DNA of 64,000 bases, from contig NZ_KI535366.1 of NCBI RefSeq assembly GCF_000160035.2, forward strand, positions 750,170 through 814,169. The letters run 5' to 3'. The notes below the pieces were generated by a model. It did not search any database. It saw only the letters and a list, made by a program, of their open reading frames with translations, and had not been told where the DNA came from. A program made the position numbers and the translations under genes. Position 1 is the stretch's first letter; every line of letters begins with the position of its first letter. This DNA comes from Catonella morbi ATCC 51271. Lineage in GTDB: Bacteria; Bacillota; Clostridia; Lachnospirales; Lachnospiraceae. Below are positions 21,829 through 31,695 of the stretch, one piece after another.

Positions 21829-21900
21829 TCCTCAATAGCTCAATGGTAGAGCGCACGGCTGTTAACCGTGATGTTGTAGGTTCGAGCCCTACTTGGGGAG
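21829..21900 (+). tRNA. tRNA-Asn (anticodon GTT)
   Basis: A complete 72-nt cloverleaf: acceptor TCCTCAA with TTGGGGA, D-arm AGCTCAATGGTAGAGC, anticodon loop CTGTTAA, T-arm GTAGGTTCGAGCCCTAC. CCA is not encoded. Confidence 0.97.
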
Positions 21901-21967
21901 TTTATATTAAATTCTTGACTAAAGAGGGCATTAAGCGAATCTTGAGTTCAGAATTAAATTTTAATAA

Positions 21968-22038
21968 GGCGACATAGCCAAGCGGTAAGGCGTGGGTCTG
22001 CAACACCCTGATCACCGGTTCAAATCCGGTTGTCGCCT
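21968..22038 (+). tRNA. tRNA-Cys (anticodon GCA)
   Basis: A complete 71-nt cloverleaf: acceptor GGCGACA with TGTCGCC, anticodon loop TCTGCAA, T-arm CCGGTTCAAATCCGG. It follows tRNA-Asn by 67 bases and ends in the terminator at 22041. Confidence 0.97.
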
Positions 22039-22040
22039 CT

Positions 22041-22080
22041 AAAAAAACAGATTTTCTCGTTTAGAAAATCTGTTTTTTTA
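22041..22080. terminator. Bidirectional terminator
   Basis: A 14-bp stem (AAAACAGATTTTCT with AGAAAATCTGTTTT) with A and T runs on both sides. It ends the tRNA pair on the plus strand and could end the GH65 operon on the minus strand. Confidence 0.85.
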
Positions 22081-22148
22081 TGCGTAAAAGTATGCCACAA
22101 ATGTAAATTTTCCCTCAATTTTTTCAAGTGCAAACAAGGAACAGTTTC

Positions 22149-24419
22149 TTAACTGATGTTCTTAACCTCATACCTATTGTCACCATAAACCGTTATTTCC
22201 AAAAGTTTTTCTCTGTGATGCAATCTAAACTTCAAGCTTCGCCACTCCTTCGGCATACTGGGCTTAATACTCAATTCACCCGCTTCATCAATATCAACTC
22301 CTGCAAATCCAAAAATAACCACCTGCCAAACTCCACCTGCATTGGCTGCATGTATACCTTCTCTTGTATTTTTTTGTAAGTTTAGCAAATCGATAAATGC
22401 TGCTCTTTTCAAATACCTGTATGCCTTTTTCGCATCACCAATTTTAAGCCCTGTTATAGCATATATACTTGGACTTAACGAAGAACCATGCAGGGTTCTT
22501 TTTTCATAGTAATAATAATTATCCTTAATTTCCTGCTCAGTAAATTCCTCACGAAGCAAATGAAGTAACATAACAATATCTGCCTGCTTAATCAGCCTCG
22601 TCTTATAAACAGGTATTGTTTTTAGAATTTCAGGTCTAATCGGCCAATCATTTTTATCATATTTTTCAATAATACAGTCCTCTAACTTGAAGTATCCTTC
22701 AAATTGCTCAAGTATATTTACTCCTTCCATTTTAGGAAGGTATATTTTATCCGAAATTTCTCTCCATAGGGTGCTTTCTTCATCTGTAAAATGCGTTTCC
22801 TCCAGAATACTGTAATAAATTTTACTATTCTCAGCCTTTATTTTATCAAGACTTCTCTTAACATAAAGCAGATTCCATCGCGCCAAATAGTTGGTGTAAA
22901 CATTATTATCTACAGGTTCATGCCACTCATCAGGCCCTGTTACCTTACGAATTTCATATCTATCTTTTTCAGATATATACTCACATCTGCTCGCCCAAAA
23001 TCTGGCCGTTTCTATAAGAATATAAATTCCCTTATTGCAGAAAAAATCTATATCTCCGGTAATCCTTGTATAGTTATATATACCATAGGCTATAGCTGCG
23101 GTTACATGATGTTCATAATCAGCAACATAGCATCTGTAGCAACTTCCATCAGGCTCTATAGTATACGCCGGACATTGTTCACTACCATCATCCGCCGATT
23201 CCCATGGATATTGAGCACCTTTGAATCCATTTTTCCTTGCATTTTCTTTTGCTGCATTAAGAAGTTTATATCTGTAAGTTTCTAAATTTCTTGCTATATT
23301 AGGAAATACGTACGAAAAGAATGGCAGCATAAAAAGCTCGGTATCCCAAAATGCATGACCTCCATACTCTTCACCGGTCAATAATTTGGCACCTACGTTT
23401 ATATTATCATTTACTTCACTTCCGGTGCTCATAAGATGGAATATATTAAACCTTACTGCTTTATTTAATTCCTTGTCACCATCAATCTTTATATCCGCTA
23501 TGTCCCACATGCTTTTGTATTTTAAGCAATGCTCTTTAAGCTCTTCAAAGATTCCTTGATTTAAAAATCCGGTAATTTCATTTTCAGATTTTAACTTTAT
23601 ATCATCCTTATCTACATCGTTTTCAGTGAATACAGATATATATTTTATAAAAGTTGCTACTTCACCTGTTTCTAAAGTTACATCCCCAAATTCCGAAGTG
23701 AGTTCTCCAAATGCATTAAACTTGCGATTATTCAAAATTAATTTCTCATCTTTATATGCTTCTACATAAGAACCCACACCCACATGAAGTTCATTATCTC
23801 TTGTAGCAACTTCAATATAATTTCCGCCCGACGAATTAAGCTTTTCATTTCTAACTAACTTAGTGTGCTTTACTTTAAATCGAGGTGCATCCAGAAAATT
23901 TATAATTCTTCCATCAGTTTCACTTTCAACTTCTATAATTCCGCCATAATTTAACGGAGTAAGGTTATATATAATTCCAATTCTATGTATATTCTTTCTA
24001 CTGACAAAACGACATCCTTCTATCTTAGTCTCTCTACCATATTTATCTTTAAGTATCAAACATTTCCAAAGAATACCGTTCTTTATGTCAAGTTCTCTTG
24101 AATATTTAAGAATTTCACAGTTTTCTATACCAATCAGTTCTTTTTCAATATAAAATTTTATTCCTAACGGATTTGGCAAAGCAACAAGTTCTCTCATAAA
24201 AGTTTCTGATTTATCAAACACACCATTTATAAAAAAATATGGAAGTGTACTTTTTGTCCCTTCTTCATGGCTGCCTCTGATACCAAGATAGCCATTAGAC
24301 AGAGCAAATAAACTTTCATAATTAAGATTTTCTTTTTCCTCATATTTATTTTCGGGTATTATAAATTCTTCTTTACTTTTAAGATTTCTAATCTTATCTA
24401 CAAAAATATCTGAACTCAT
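22149..24419 (-). CDS. Glycoside hydrolase family 65 phosphorylase (maltose/kojibiose/nigerose-type)
   Basis: Phosphorolyses an alpha-glucoside to beta-glucose-1-phosphate and a shorter sugar, in the cytoplasm. The 756 residues show the GH65 plan: N-terminal beta-sandwich (LSNGYLGIRGSHEEG), then an (alpha/alpha)6 barrel with GGHAFWDTE, YPWESADDG and VTGPDEWHEPVDNN. Glu498 in GPDEWH is the general acid. Phosphorylases, unlike hydrolases, use phosphate as nucleophile. The pgmB gene in the same locus supports beta-glucose-1-phosphate as product. The exact linkage specificity cannot be read. Last gene of the leftward transporter operon. Confidence 0.92.
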   Translation of the reverse strand: MSSDIFVDKIRNLKSKEEFIIPENKYEEKENLNYESLFALSNGYLGIRGSHEEGTKSTLPYFFINGVFDKSETFMRELVALPNPLGIKFYIEKELIGIENCEILKYSRELDIKNGILWKCLILKDKYGRETKIEGCRFVSRKNIHRIGIIYNLTPLNYGGIIEVESETDGRIINFLDAPRFKVKHTKLVRNEKLNSSGGNYIEVATRDNELHVGVGSYVEAYKDEKLILNNRKFNAFGELTSEFGDVTLETGEVATFIKYISVFTENDVDKDDIKLKSENEITGFLNQGIFEELKEHCLKYKSMWDIADIKIDGDKELNKAVRFNIFHLMSTGSEVNDNINVGAKLLTGEEYGGHAFWDTELFMLPFFSYVFPNIARNLETYRYKLLNAAKENARKNGFKGAQYPWESADDGSEQCPAYTIEPDGSCYRCYVADYEHHVTAAIAYGIYNYTRITGDIDFFCNKGIYILIETARFWASRCEYISEKDRYEIRKVTGPDEWHEPVDNNVYTNYLARWNLLYVKRSLDKIKAENSKIYYSILEETHFTDEESTLWREISDKIYLPKMEGVNILEQFEGYFKLEDCIIEKYDKNDWPIRPEILKTIPVYKTRLIKQADIVMLLHLLREEFTEQEIKDNYYYYEKRTLHGSSLSPSIYAITGLKIGDAKKAYRYLKRAAFIDLLNLQKNTREGIHAANAGGVWQVVIFGFAGVDIDEAGELSIKPSMPKEWRSLKFRLHHREKLLEITVYGDNRYEVKNIS

Positions 24420-24431
24420 CTATTCGCTCCT

Positions 24432-25253
24432 TTATTTAATAGCTCCGCTTGTACTTTCAACAATATGTTTTCCTGCAAATATAAATGTCAACACCGGAGG
24501 TATTATCATAATTATGGTAATACATAACATAGGTATTATCTTTGTACTGTGTACACCTTTAAAAGCAGCAAGGCCAAGCGCAAGTGTGTACTTGCTTCTG
24601 TCTTGCAAAAAAATTAACGGACCCAAATAGTCATTCCATACACTTATCATATTCAATACCGCAACCAATATCAAAGAAGGTCTAAGAATAGGCATAAATA
24701 CTTTTAAATAAATCTGAAAAGCATTAGCTCCATCTATTCTTGCGGCTTCCTCAAAATCTCGTGGAACACTTAACAAAAACTGCCTCATAAGAAAAATATA
24801 ATATGCAGAGCCGAACCAAGCAGGTATTATAAGCGGTTTTAGTGTATTAATCCACCTGAACATATTAAATTCCATATACTGCGGAATCATTGTAACATCC
24901 CATGGAATCATCATTGTTGCCATTAATATCATAAAAAGAACATTCCTGCCTTTAAATTCAAATCTGGCAAATCCATAAGCAGTTAAAGAGCAGGAAATAA
25001 GCTGCCCTATAGTTGTCAGAACAGTTACCAGTATCGAATTCAACAGATATGTTCCAAAAGGCTGCGATTCCCAAGCTTTCTTAAAATTGTCAAAATGCCA
25101 CTCTGACGGCAAAAATTTAGGAGGATAGGCTATTGCCTCCGATTCCGTCTTAAAAGCCGAAAAAATCATATATATAAAAGGAGCAATAAAATAAATTGCA
25201 AATAACCCTAAAATGATATAAATAATAACTTTAGTTTTTTTAGACAGCTGCAT
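24432..25253 (-). CDS. Sugar ABC transporter permease (CUT1, MalG-like)
   Basis: An inner-membrane subunit of 273 residues with about six membrane segments and the EAA loop FEEAARIDGANAFQIYLKVFMPI that docks the ATPase. Pairs with the permease at 25256, which ends two bases before it. A strong GGGGG site precedes ATG 25253. No ATPase gene accompanies the cluster. Confidence 0.93.
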   Translation of the reverse strand: MQLSKKTKVIIYIILGLFAIYFIAPFIYMIFSAFKTESEAIAYPPKFLPSEWHFDNFKKAWESQPFGTYLLNSILVTVLTTIGQLISCSLTAYGFARFEFKGRNVLFMILMATMMIPWDVTMIPQYMEFNMFRWINTLKPLIIPAWFGSAYYIFLMRQFLLSVPRDFEEAARIDGANAFQIYLKVFMPILRPSLILVAVLNMISVWNDYLGPLIFLQDRSKYTLALGLAAFKGVHSTKIIPMLCITIIMIIPPVLTFIFAGKHIVESTSGAIK

Positions 25254-25255
25254 AT

Positions 25256-26167
25256 CTAGTTCCCCCTTTTCCTTTTATATTTTGATGTTTCAGATTGATA
25301 GAACACCCAACTTGATGAAGATTTAAAAACCAGAATTGTCATAATCAATATAATTACAAACATAACCCAAGCATTTGCACTGGCATATCCCAACTTATGG
25401 TGCTTGAATGCATTGTTATATGTGTACAAACCATAAAAATATGTTGATTTAAGCGGACCTCCTCCGGTCAAAAGCATAACTAAAGTAACCTGCTGAAAAG
25501 AACTTATAATAGAGGTTATTAGGTTAAATAAAAGAGTCGGAGTAATCAATGGAAGCGTGACAGAAAAAAACTGTCTGGCAGAAGAAGCCCCGTCAAGGGA
25601 AGCCGCCTCATATAATGAAGACGAAATCCCCTTAATATCTGTATAAAAAATCAGCATCATTGCGCCAACTCCAAAGGCACTTGCTATGATAACCGCAAGA
25701 ATTGCATAAGCAGGGTCTACTAACCACTTAGGCCCTTGTATTCCCAAAAGTGAAAGCAGATAATTAAGAATTCCATAATCACTGTTAAGTATCCAACTCC
25801 ATATTATAGACACCGCTACACCCGATATTACAGACGGAATATAAAAAATTGTCCTGAATATCTTGGTTCCCTTTACAGGTTGAGCTATTAGCATAGCCAA
25901 AAATAATGCAATAGCCATATTAAGAGGAACAAAAATAGCCGCATATTTTAAACTTATCCCCAGAGACTTAATAAATTGCTTATCTTTAGTAAACATTTCT
26001 ATATAATTACCTAATCCTACAAAATAGGGTTCTCTGGTGAGCGACCAGTTGCAAAGGCTCATAACAAAAGAAAACACTAACGGTCCAAGTGTAAACACTA
26101 CAAGTCCTATTATCCAAGGAAGAATAAATAAATAGGGTGTAGCAGTTCTAATCCATTTTTTTCTCAT
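25256..26167 (-). CDS. Sugar ABC transporter permease (CUT1, MalF-like)
   Basis: A 303-residue partner permease with six membrane segments and the EAA loop LYEAASLDGASSARQFFSVTLPL. ATG 26167 (MRKKWIRTA) has GGAAGG at seven bases; the TTG at 26191 is less likely. Second gene after the solute-binding lipoprotein. Confidence 0.93.
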   Translation of the reverse strand: MRKKWIRTATPYLFILPWIIGLVVFTLGPLVFSFVMSLCNWSLTREPYFVGLGNYIEMFTKDKQFIKSLGISLKYAAIFVPLNMAIALFLAMLIAQPVKGTKIFRTIFYIPSVISGVAVSIIWSWILNSDYGILNYLLSLLGIQGPKWLVDPAYAILAVIIASAFGVGAMMLIFYTDIKGISSSLYEAASLDGASSARQFFSVTLPLITPTLLFNLITSIISSFQQVTLVMLLTGGGPLKSTYFYGLYTYNNAFKHHKLGYASANAWVMFVIILIMTILVFKSSSSWVFYQSETSKYKRKRGN

Positions 26168-26241
26168 ACTTTTCCTTCCTTTATTATACAAAAGACAACC
26201 TGCACCCTATTATGGTATATAGGATGCAGTTGCAAATAATA

Positions 26242-27474
26242 TTACTGTTTTACCGCTTGTTCAAGAGTTTCTTTCACATCTGCATAAGAACTTGGATTAA
26301 ACATTTCTTCAAAGCTTAAAGAAAGGTTTTCAGAAACTTCTGACCAATTTTCCATAATAAAACTTGCAGGAGTATGCCCGGAACTCTGCTCCAACATTTT
26401 ATAAAATGGCGCGTAAGTCTGATCTTCCATTATCTTTTCAGATTGTATAACTGTTTCAAGAACAGGAAGCTCAAGCCCTATTCTTGCTTTGTTTGCCTTT
26501 TCTCCGGTCCAAAACTTCATAAATTCCCAAGCAGCCTCTTTATTTTTGCTATCTTTTGACATTGCAACTCCTGAAGAACTCAAAATACTTACAGAAGATC
26601 CTGTGCCAAAACTTGGCAATTTTGTTATACCGTAATTCATCTTATCTTCATTTAAGGAATTTATAGACCAAGAGCCATATATATACATAGCTACCTGTCC
26701 TGCTCTAAACTCATCTGTTCCGTTTCCTTCTGTAACAGCGGCTATTTCTTCTTTTGCCATATCTTGAAACATTTTAAATACAGCTTCTGATTCCGGTGAA
26801 TTTATTTTTCCGGACATCTTACCCTTATCATCACAATAAGCGGAATTATTACTCCAAAGATACATTTCAAAATCATAAGGATCAGGTTTCATCTGAAAAG
26901 CAAAACCTTTAGCTTCTGTTTTTTCTGTTATAGTTTTTGCAGCAGCCCTTAAATCATCCCAGGTATAATTCTCAGTCGGCAATGAAACGCCTGCTTTTTC
27001 AAATAAGTCTTTATTATAGAACAAGGCATGAGTAGTAAATCCTACAGGCATTCCATAGATTTTATTGCCTATGGAATTATAATCCCATAAAGCTGAGTAA
27101 TAGTTTTTCTTAAAATCTTCTCCTTCTTTTTCAATGTAAGAATCAAGAGGTTCCAAACCGTTACTGTACGCCGGATAGTTCCACATATACATAACATCCG
27201 GAGCATCTTTTGAACCCATACCGGCACTTATCTTTGTGTCAAAATCCTTTCCATAAGCCTCAAGGACAACTTCGATATCATTATGCTGGCTGTTAAACTC
27301 GTCTACCAGCTTCTGCTGTACGTCAATATCTTCTGCAACATCCCAAGACGCAAATCTTATTTTTGTTTTCTCTGTCTTTTGACTTGAAACAGAAGCCTTG
27401 TTCTGACCACAAGCTGATAAAATTGCCATAGTGCAGAGAACTGCAACGCATTTTGTGACTAATTTACTTTTCAT
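26242..27474 (-). CDS. Sugar ABC transporter substrate-binding lipoprotein
   Basis: Captures an oligosaccharide outside the cell for the two permeases downstream. The lipoprotein signal ends in LSACG (Cys is the lipidation site). A CUT1-type binding fold follows (MGSKDAPDVMYMWNYP, GMPVGFTTHALFYNKDLFEKAG, AAWEFMKFWTG). ATG 27474 has GGAGG six bases upstream. First gene of the leftward operon; its promoter overlaps two operator-like sites. Confidence 0.93.
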   Translation of the reverse strand: MKSKLVTKCVAVLCTMAILSACGQNKASVSSQKTEKTKIRFASWDVAEDIDVQQKLVDEFNSQHNDIEVVLEAYGKDFDTKISAGMGSKDAPDVMYMWNYPAYSNGLEPLDSYIEKEGEDFKKNYYSALWDYNSIGNKIYGMPVGFTTHALFYNKDLFEKAGVSLPTENYTWDDLRAAAKTITEKTEAKGFAFQMKPDPYDFEMYLWSNNSAYCDDKGKMSGKINSPESEAVFKMFQDMAKEEIAAVTEGNGTDEFRAGQVAMYIYGSWSINSLNEDKMNYGITKLPSFGTGSSVSILSSSGVAMSKDSKNKEAAWEFMKFWTGEKANKARIGLELPVLETVIQSEKIMEDQTYAPFYKMLEQSSGHTPASFIMENWSEVSENLSLSFEEMFNPSSYADVKETLEQAVKQ

Positions 27475-27487
27475 AAATACCTCCAAT

Positions 27488-27530
27488 ATTTTAGTAAAAT
27501 CATTATACATTTTATTTAGTAAAAAGTAAA
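27488..27530 (-). promoter_or_regulatory. Leftward promoter with two operator-like palindromes
   Basis: On the minus strand TTTACT (27525-27530), 17-base spacer, TATAAT (27502-27507). The 13-base palindrome ATTTTAGTAAAAT (27488-27500) lies just after the -10. A second TTTAGTAAAA (27515-27524) sits in the spacer, centre-to-centre 25 bases. Binding here by the LacI-type protein of the locus would block transcription. Confidence 0.65.
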
Positions 27531-27711
27531 TATGTATTTTGTATTTTTTATTATTTTATTATCATTTTAACTAAATATTGCTGCCTGTTTCCGCTTGATT
27601 TATTCATAATTATTTATATTCTTTATTTTTACTGTTAAAACTTAGAATCCTTTTTATATTATATTTCAAGCAAAATCATCTATTTTTTAATCCGATTCAA
27701 TAAATTGGTAA

Positions 27712-27757
27712 ATTTTTACTAAAATAAATTGACTAAATATTACTTATATGATAATCT
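27712..27757 (+). promoter_or_regulatory. lacZ-side promoter with operator-like sites
   Basis: TTGACT (27729-27734), 17-base spacer, TAATCT (27752-27757). TTTTACTAAAA (27714-27724) lies just upstream of the -35, and a weaker TTGACTAAAT overlaps it. These match the sites on the leftward promoter, so both arms are likely controlled together. Confidence 0.6.
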
Positions 27758-27787
27758 CTATTTATTACAATAATCGGAGGTATAATA

Positions 27788-30784
27788 ATGGAAAGGCAAA
27801 AAAAACGCTGGGAAGATGAAGAACTTATAATGATGGGACGTGAAGACGCAGTCTCTGATTTCAAGCATAGCAATGAGTACGGATGCAGCATAAATCTCAA
27901 CGGGGAATGGAAATTTAAATTCTTAGAAGCTCCCGAATACTCCCCTATCCATTTTTTTGGTTCTGATTTTGACGATACCGACTGGGATGTAATATACGTT
28001 CCATCTTGTTGGCAGAGAAAGGGATACGGAAAGAATCATTACACTGATGTGTGGTATCTTTTTCCGATAAATCCACCTTTTGTACCCTCTGAAAATCCTA
28101 CCGGCATATATAGACGAAACTTTAACATCAGCAGCGAACTTATTAATCAAAAAAATATCTTAAGATTTGATGGAGTAAGCAGCGCGTACGATATCTGGAT
28201 TAACGGTGAACATGTAGGTTACAGCAAAGTAAGCAGACTGGGAAGTTCATTTGATATTTCCAAATATATTATACCCGGAGAAAATCAACTTACCGTAAGA
28301 GTTTATCAATGGTCGGACGGCACCTATTTAGAGTGTCAGGATATGTGGTGGTTGTCCGGTATTTTCAGAGACGTAACTTTAATTTCCATGCCAAATGACG
28401 GTATAAAAGATGTAATCGTTAAAGCAGACTACGATTCTCAGCAACATAAAGGGTTGTTGGACTTATCTGTACAAGTATATGAAAATAACGATGTCCAGGT
28501 ATGTGCTGAAATAATAAATACGGATGGTAATGTGATTTTAAGCAAAACACTAAAAGCTGATAAAGATTATTATAAATTGCAGGCAGAAATGCCTGATATT
28601 AATCCATGGAGTGCAGAAAAACCAAATCTTTATAAACTATCGGTAACAGTTTTTAAAAATGATAAAGCAATAGACAGTACAGTAATAGACATCGGCTTTA
28701 GGAGGATTTCTGTTGAAAACGGTAAAATTCTCATAAACGGAACTTCCATTCTTTTCAACGGTGTAAATATGCATGATTTTTCACCACTGAACGGTTTGAC
28801 TGTAGATAAAAATATTATCGAAGATGATATAAAACTCATGAAATGCCACAATATAAATGCAATCAGATGTGCACACTACCCTAAAGCCTCTTTCTTTTAT
28901 TCACTATGTGATAAATACGGACTTTACGTAATAGATGAAGCTGATTTGGAAAACCATGGTTTTGAGTGGATTGAGCATTACAAATGGATAAATGAGGAAA
29001 AAAGCTGGGAAGGTGCATATGTTGACAGAGCCGAAAGAATGGTAAAGGAACATATAAATCATCCATCAATCATAATGTGGTCTCTGGGAAACGAATCATC
29101 TACAGGTGACAACCTAACCGCTGAAGCAGAAGCTATAAGAAAACTTGACAGTGCCCGCCTAATACACTATGAGGGAGATGCTAACGCAGACATAAGTGAT
29201 GTTTATTCAACAATGTACACAAGGCTCGATGGGCTGCTTAAAATAGCCGAAGGAAATGATGCCCATGGAAAACCTCATATATTGTGCGAATACGGACATA
29301 GTATGGGTGTCGGCCCGGGAAATCTGGAGGAATATCAACACTTATTTACTACATATGAGCGTCTGCATGGCGGATTTATATGGGAGTGGTATGACCAGGG
29401 ACTGCTAGAAAAAGATAAGAACGGCAACAACGTTTACCGTTACGGCGGTGATTACGGAGATACTCCAAATAACAGCAATTTCTGTTTGGACGGATTATTG
29501 GCACCCGATAGAAGTATTTCCACAGGACTCAAAAATTATAAACAAATCATTTCTCCGTTTAAGGCTTATGCCAAAAATATTGAGTCTGGGGAAATTTGCG
29601 TGGTAAATAACAATTCCTTTGCGGATTCCTCAGATATAAGCCTGATTTATAAAATTTGGCAGGACGAACTCGTTATAGCTGAAGGAAAGATAACGGAATT
29701 AAATATAATGCCTCATTCACAGAAAAGTATTATTATACCGGATATTGCCAGTGCATATAAATCATCTGACAGTAATTCCGACTGCTATGCAGACCTGTCT
29801 TTTATATACAATAAGGATATGCCATATTGCGAAAAAGGCTACGAGATATCCTTTACTCAACTTCTTATTAAAAGCAGGAAAGAAGCCGAAAATATCTCTA
29901 CTGATGAGATAAAAGGCAGTTCAGGCTGTGATATTATTAACTTACATACAACCTTAGAAATTAAATGCGCCGACTGCAACATTAAATTTAATAAAGTAAC
30001 CGGCGATTTACTTGAAATAACAAAGAAAAATAATAAGATTTTAACATCCGGGCCTAAATTGAATATGATGAGGGCAGCTATTGATAATGATATGTATAAG
30101 GTAGCAGATTGGTACGGAAAATATTTTATACATAAACAGCAGGAACAATTGGAGCATTTCGAGTTTATTGAGTGCAATAATTTTATTAAAGTAGTTGTTA
30201 AAAAATATTTTTCACCGTTAAGTATGGCTTTCGGTTTCAAGGCGAAATACGAATATTTTATTTTTGCAGACGGAAAAGTAAATATGAATCTTGAACTAAA
30301 AGGCTTTAGGCGCACAAGTTTTGCACCTGAATTCATTCCGAGAATAGGAATTGAACTTAAACTTCCTAATGATTTTAACAAGGTTAAATGGTGGGGATTA
30401 GGTCCTGACGAAAACTATCCTGATATGAAATCACATGCAAAGCAGGGTGTGTATTTAAAATCCATAGATGACATGAGCACTGCCTATATTAAACCGCAGG
30501 AAAACGGTCATAGGGAAGAAACCAATCGCATAGAACTTAAAAGCAATAAAGGCAAGCTGATAATAAACTCAAAAAGTCCTATAGGTTTTGATGTTCACAA
30601 CTATACAATAGAAGCTTTGGAAAAAGCTAAACACTGGGAAGAGCTTGAGTTATGTGACGAATTAATCCTGCATATAGATGCCAAGCATTCAGGACTTGGT
30701 TCAAATTCCTGTGGTGAAGAGCAGACATATAAAAATAAAGTAAGGTTTAATGACTATAGGCTTAACTTAACATTTGAATTTTAA
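27788..30784 (+). CDS. lacZ: Beta-galactosidase, glycoside hydrolase family 2
   Basis: Hydrolyses beta-galactosides in the cytoplasm (no signal peptide). The 998 residues follow the LacZ plan. A jelly-roll domain with PSCWQRKGYG and ENPTGIYRR comes first, then Ig-like domains, the TIM barrel, and a C-terminal beta-galactosidase small-chain domain (WWGLGPDENYPDMKSHA). Glu436 in LGNESS is the acid/base and Glu501 in LCEYGHSMG is the nucleophile. GH2 also contains related exo-glycosidases, but the LacZ-type C-terminal domain favours galactose. GGAGG precedes the ATG. First gene of the rightward arm. Confidence 0.93.
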   Translation: MERQKKRWEDEELIMMGREDAVSDFKHSNEYGCSINLNGEWKFKFLEAPEYSPIHFFGSDFDDTDWDVIYVPSCWQRKGYGKNHYTDVWYLFPINPPFVPSENPTGIYRRNFNISSELINQKNILRFDGVSSAYDIWINGEHVGYSKVSRLGSSFDISKYIIPGENQLTVRVYQWSDGTYLECQDMWWLSGIFRDVTLISMPNDGIKDVIVKADYDSQQHKGLLDLSVQVYENNDVQVCAEIINTDGNVILSKTLKADKDYYKLQAEMPDINPWSAEKPNLYKLSVTVFKNDKAIDSTVIDIGFRRISVENGKILINGTSILFNGVNMHDFSPLNGLTVDKNIIEDDIKLMKCHNINAIRCAHYPKASFFYSLCDKYGLYVIDEADLENHGFEWIEHYKWINEEKSWEGAYVDRAERMVKEHINHPSIIMWSLGNESSTGDNLTAEAEAIRKLDSARLIHYEGDANADISDVYSTMYTRLDGLLKIAEGNDAHGKPHILCEYGHSMGVGPGNLEEYQHLFTTYERLHGGFIWEWYDQGLLEKDKNGNNVYRYGGDYGDTPNNSNFCLDGLLAPDRSISTGLKNYKQIISPFKAYAKNIESGEICVVNNNSFADSSDISLIYKIWQDELVIAEGKITELNIMPHSQKSIIIPDIASAYKSSDSNSDCYADLSFIYNKDMPYCEKGYEISFTQLLIKSRKEAENISTDEIKGSSGCDIINLHTTLEIKCADCNIKFNKVTGDLLEITKKNNKILTSGPKLNMMRAAIDNDMYKVADWYGKYFIHKQQEQLEHFEFIECNNFIKVVVKKYFSPLSMAFGFKAKYEYFIFADGKVNMNLELKGFRRTSFAPEFIPRIGIELKLPNDFNKVKWWGLGPDENYPDMKSHAKQGVYLKSIDDMSTAYIKPQENGHREETNRIELKSNKGKLIINSKSPIGFDVHNYTIEALEKAKHWEELELCDELILHIDAKHSGLGSNSCGEEQTYKNKVRFNDYRLNLTFEF

Positions 30785-30796
30785 AAAGGTAGACAG

Positions 30797-31654
30797 ATGA
30801 AAAAAATATTAGGAATAATCGGACTTATAATTGTTACAATTATCTGGGGAGGCGGTTTTGTAGCAAGTGATATAGCCTTAAAAGAATTAAGTCCATTTAC
30901 AATAATGTTCTTCAGATTTTTGATTGCAGCTGTTTTAATGGGACTTCTGGCAAATAAAAAAATCACAACCATCACCAAAGACGAACTATTGTGTGGTTTT
31001 GTTTTAGGCACAGCATTATTTGCCGGATTTGCACTGCAGATTGTGGGATTAAAATATACAACACCTTCAAAGAATGCATTTCTCACTGCTACAAATGTAA
31101 TCTTAGTTCCAATCATAGCCTACTTCATAGGCAGAAAAAAATTGGATAAAAAAAGCATTGTAGGCTCTATTATGGCTTTAGTCGGTGTCGGTATCCTATC
31201 TTTACAAAGTGATTTTTCTGTAGGAATAGGCGACCTGTTAACACTTTTGGGAGCAGTAGGGTTCGCATTTCAAATATATCTTACAGGAGTATTTGCAGAA
31301 AGAATACGACCATCAATATTAAACTTTTTACAGATGCTTACAGCTTTTATCCTATCCTTTTTGGGACTTTTATTTAGCGGAGGTATTATTTTAGATGTTT
31401 CAAGACAGGGAATTTATGCTATAATCTATCTGGGAGCAATCAGCACAACTTTGTGTTATTTTCTTCAAACGACGTCTCAACAATATGTAGACGAAACTAA
31501 AGCTGCAATAATATTGTCAATGGAATCCGTATTTGGTACATTGTTTTCAGTACTTATTTTAAGCGAAAAAATTACTCCCCGAATGATAATAGGCGGAATT
31601 ATGATATTATCCGCAGTCTTAATATCTGAACTTAAATTCAAAAAAAGAACTTAA
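30797..31654 (+). CDS. EamA/DMT-family transporter
   Basis: A ten-segment membrane protein of 285 residues made of two EamA repeats (FMFFRFLIAAVLMGLL near residue 40; STTLCYFLQTTSQQYVDETKAA near 220). The family exports or imports varied metabolites, so the substrate is unknown. It lies 12 bases after lacZ and before the regulator, suggesting it moves a product or precursor of this pathway, though that is inference. Confidence 0.9.
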   Translation: MKKILGIIGLIIVTIIWGGGFVASDIALKELSPFTIMFFRFLIAAVLMGLLANKKITTITKDELLCGFVLGTALFAGFALQIVGLKYTTPSKNAFLTATNVILVPIIAYFIGRKKLDKKSIVGSIMALVGVGILSLQSDFSVGIGDLLTLLGAVGFAFQIYLTGVFAERIRPSILNFLQMLTAFILSFLGLLFSGGIILDVSRQGIYAIIYLGAISTTLCYFLQTTSQQYVDETKAAIILSMESVFGTLFSVLILSEKITPRMIIGGIMILSAVLISELKFKKRT

Positions 31655-31695
31655 GACAAAAATAAATAGAGATAAGTATATATGGAGGCACCTGT

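Noticed and set aside
21783-21977. A 64-codon plus-strand frame over the tRNA-Asn gene
   Set aside because: It reads through a certain tRNA and its promoter.
29857-30381. A 174-codon minus-strand frame opposite lacZ
   Set aside because: Antisense to an unmistakable GH2 domain; no ribosome-binding site.
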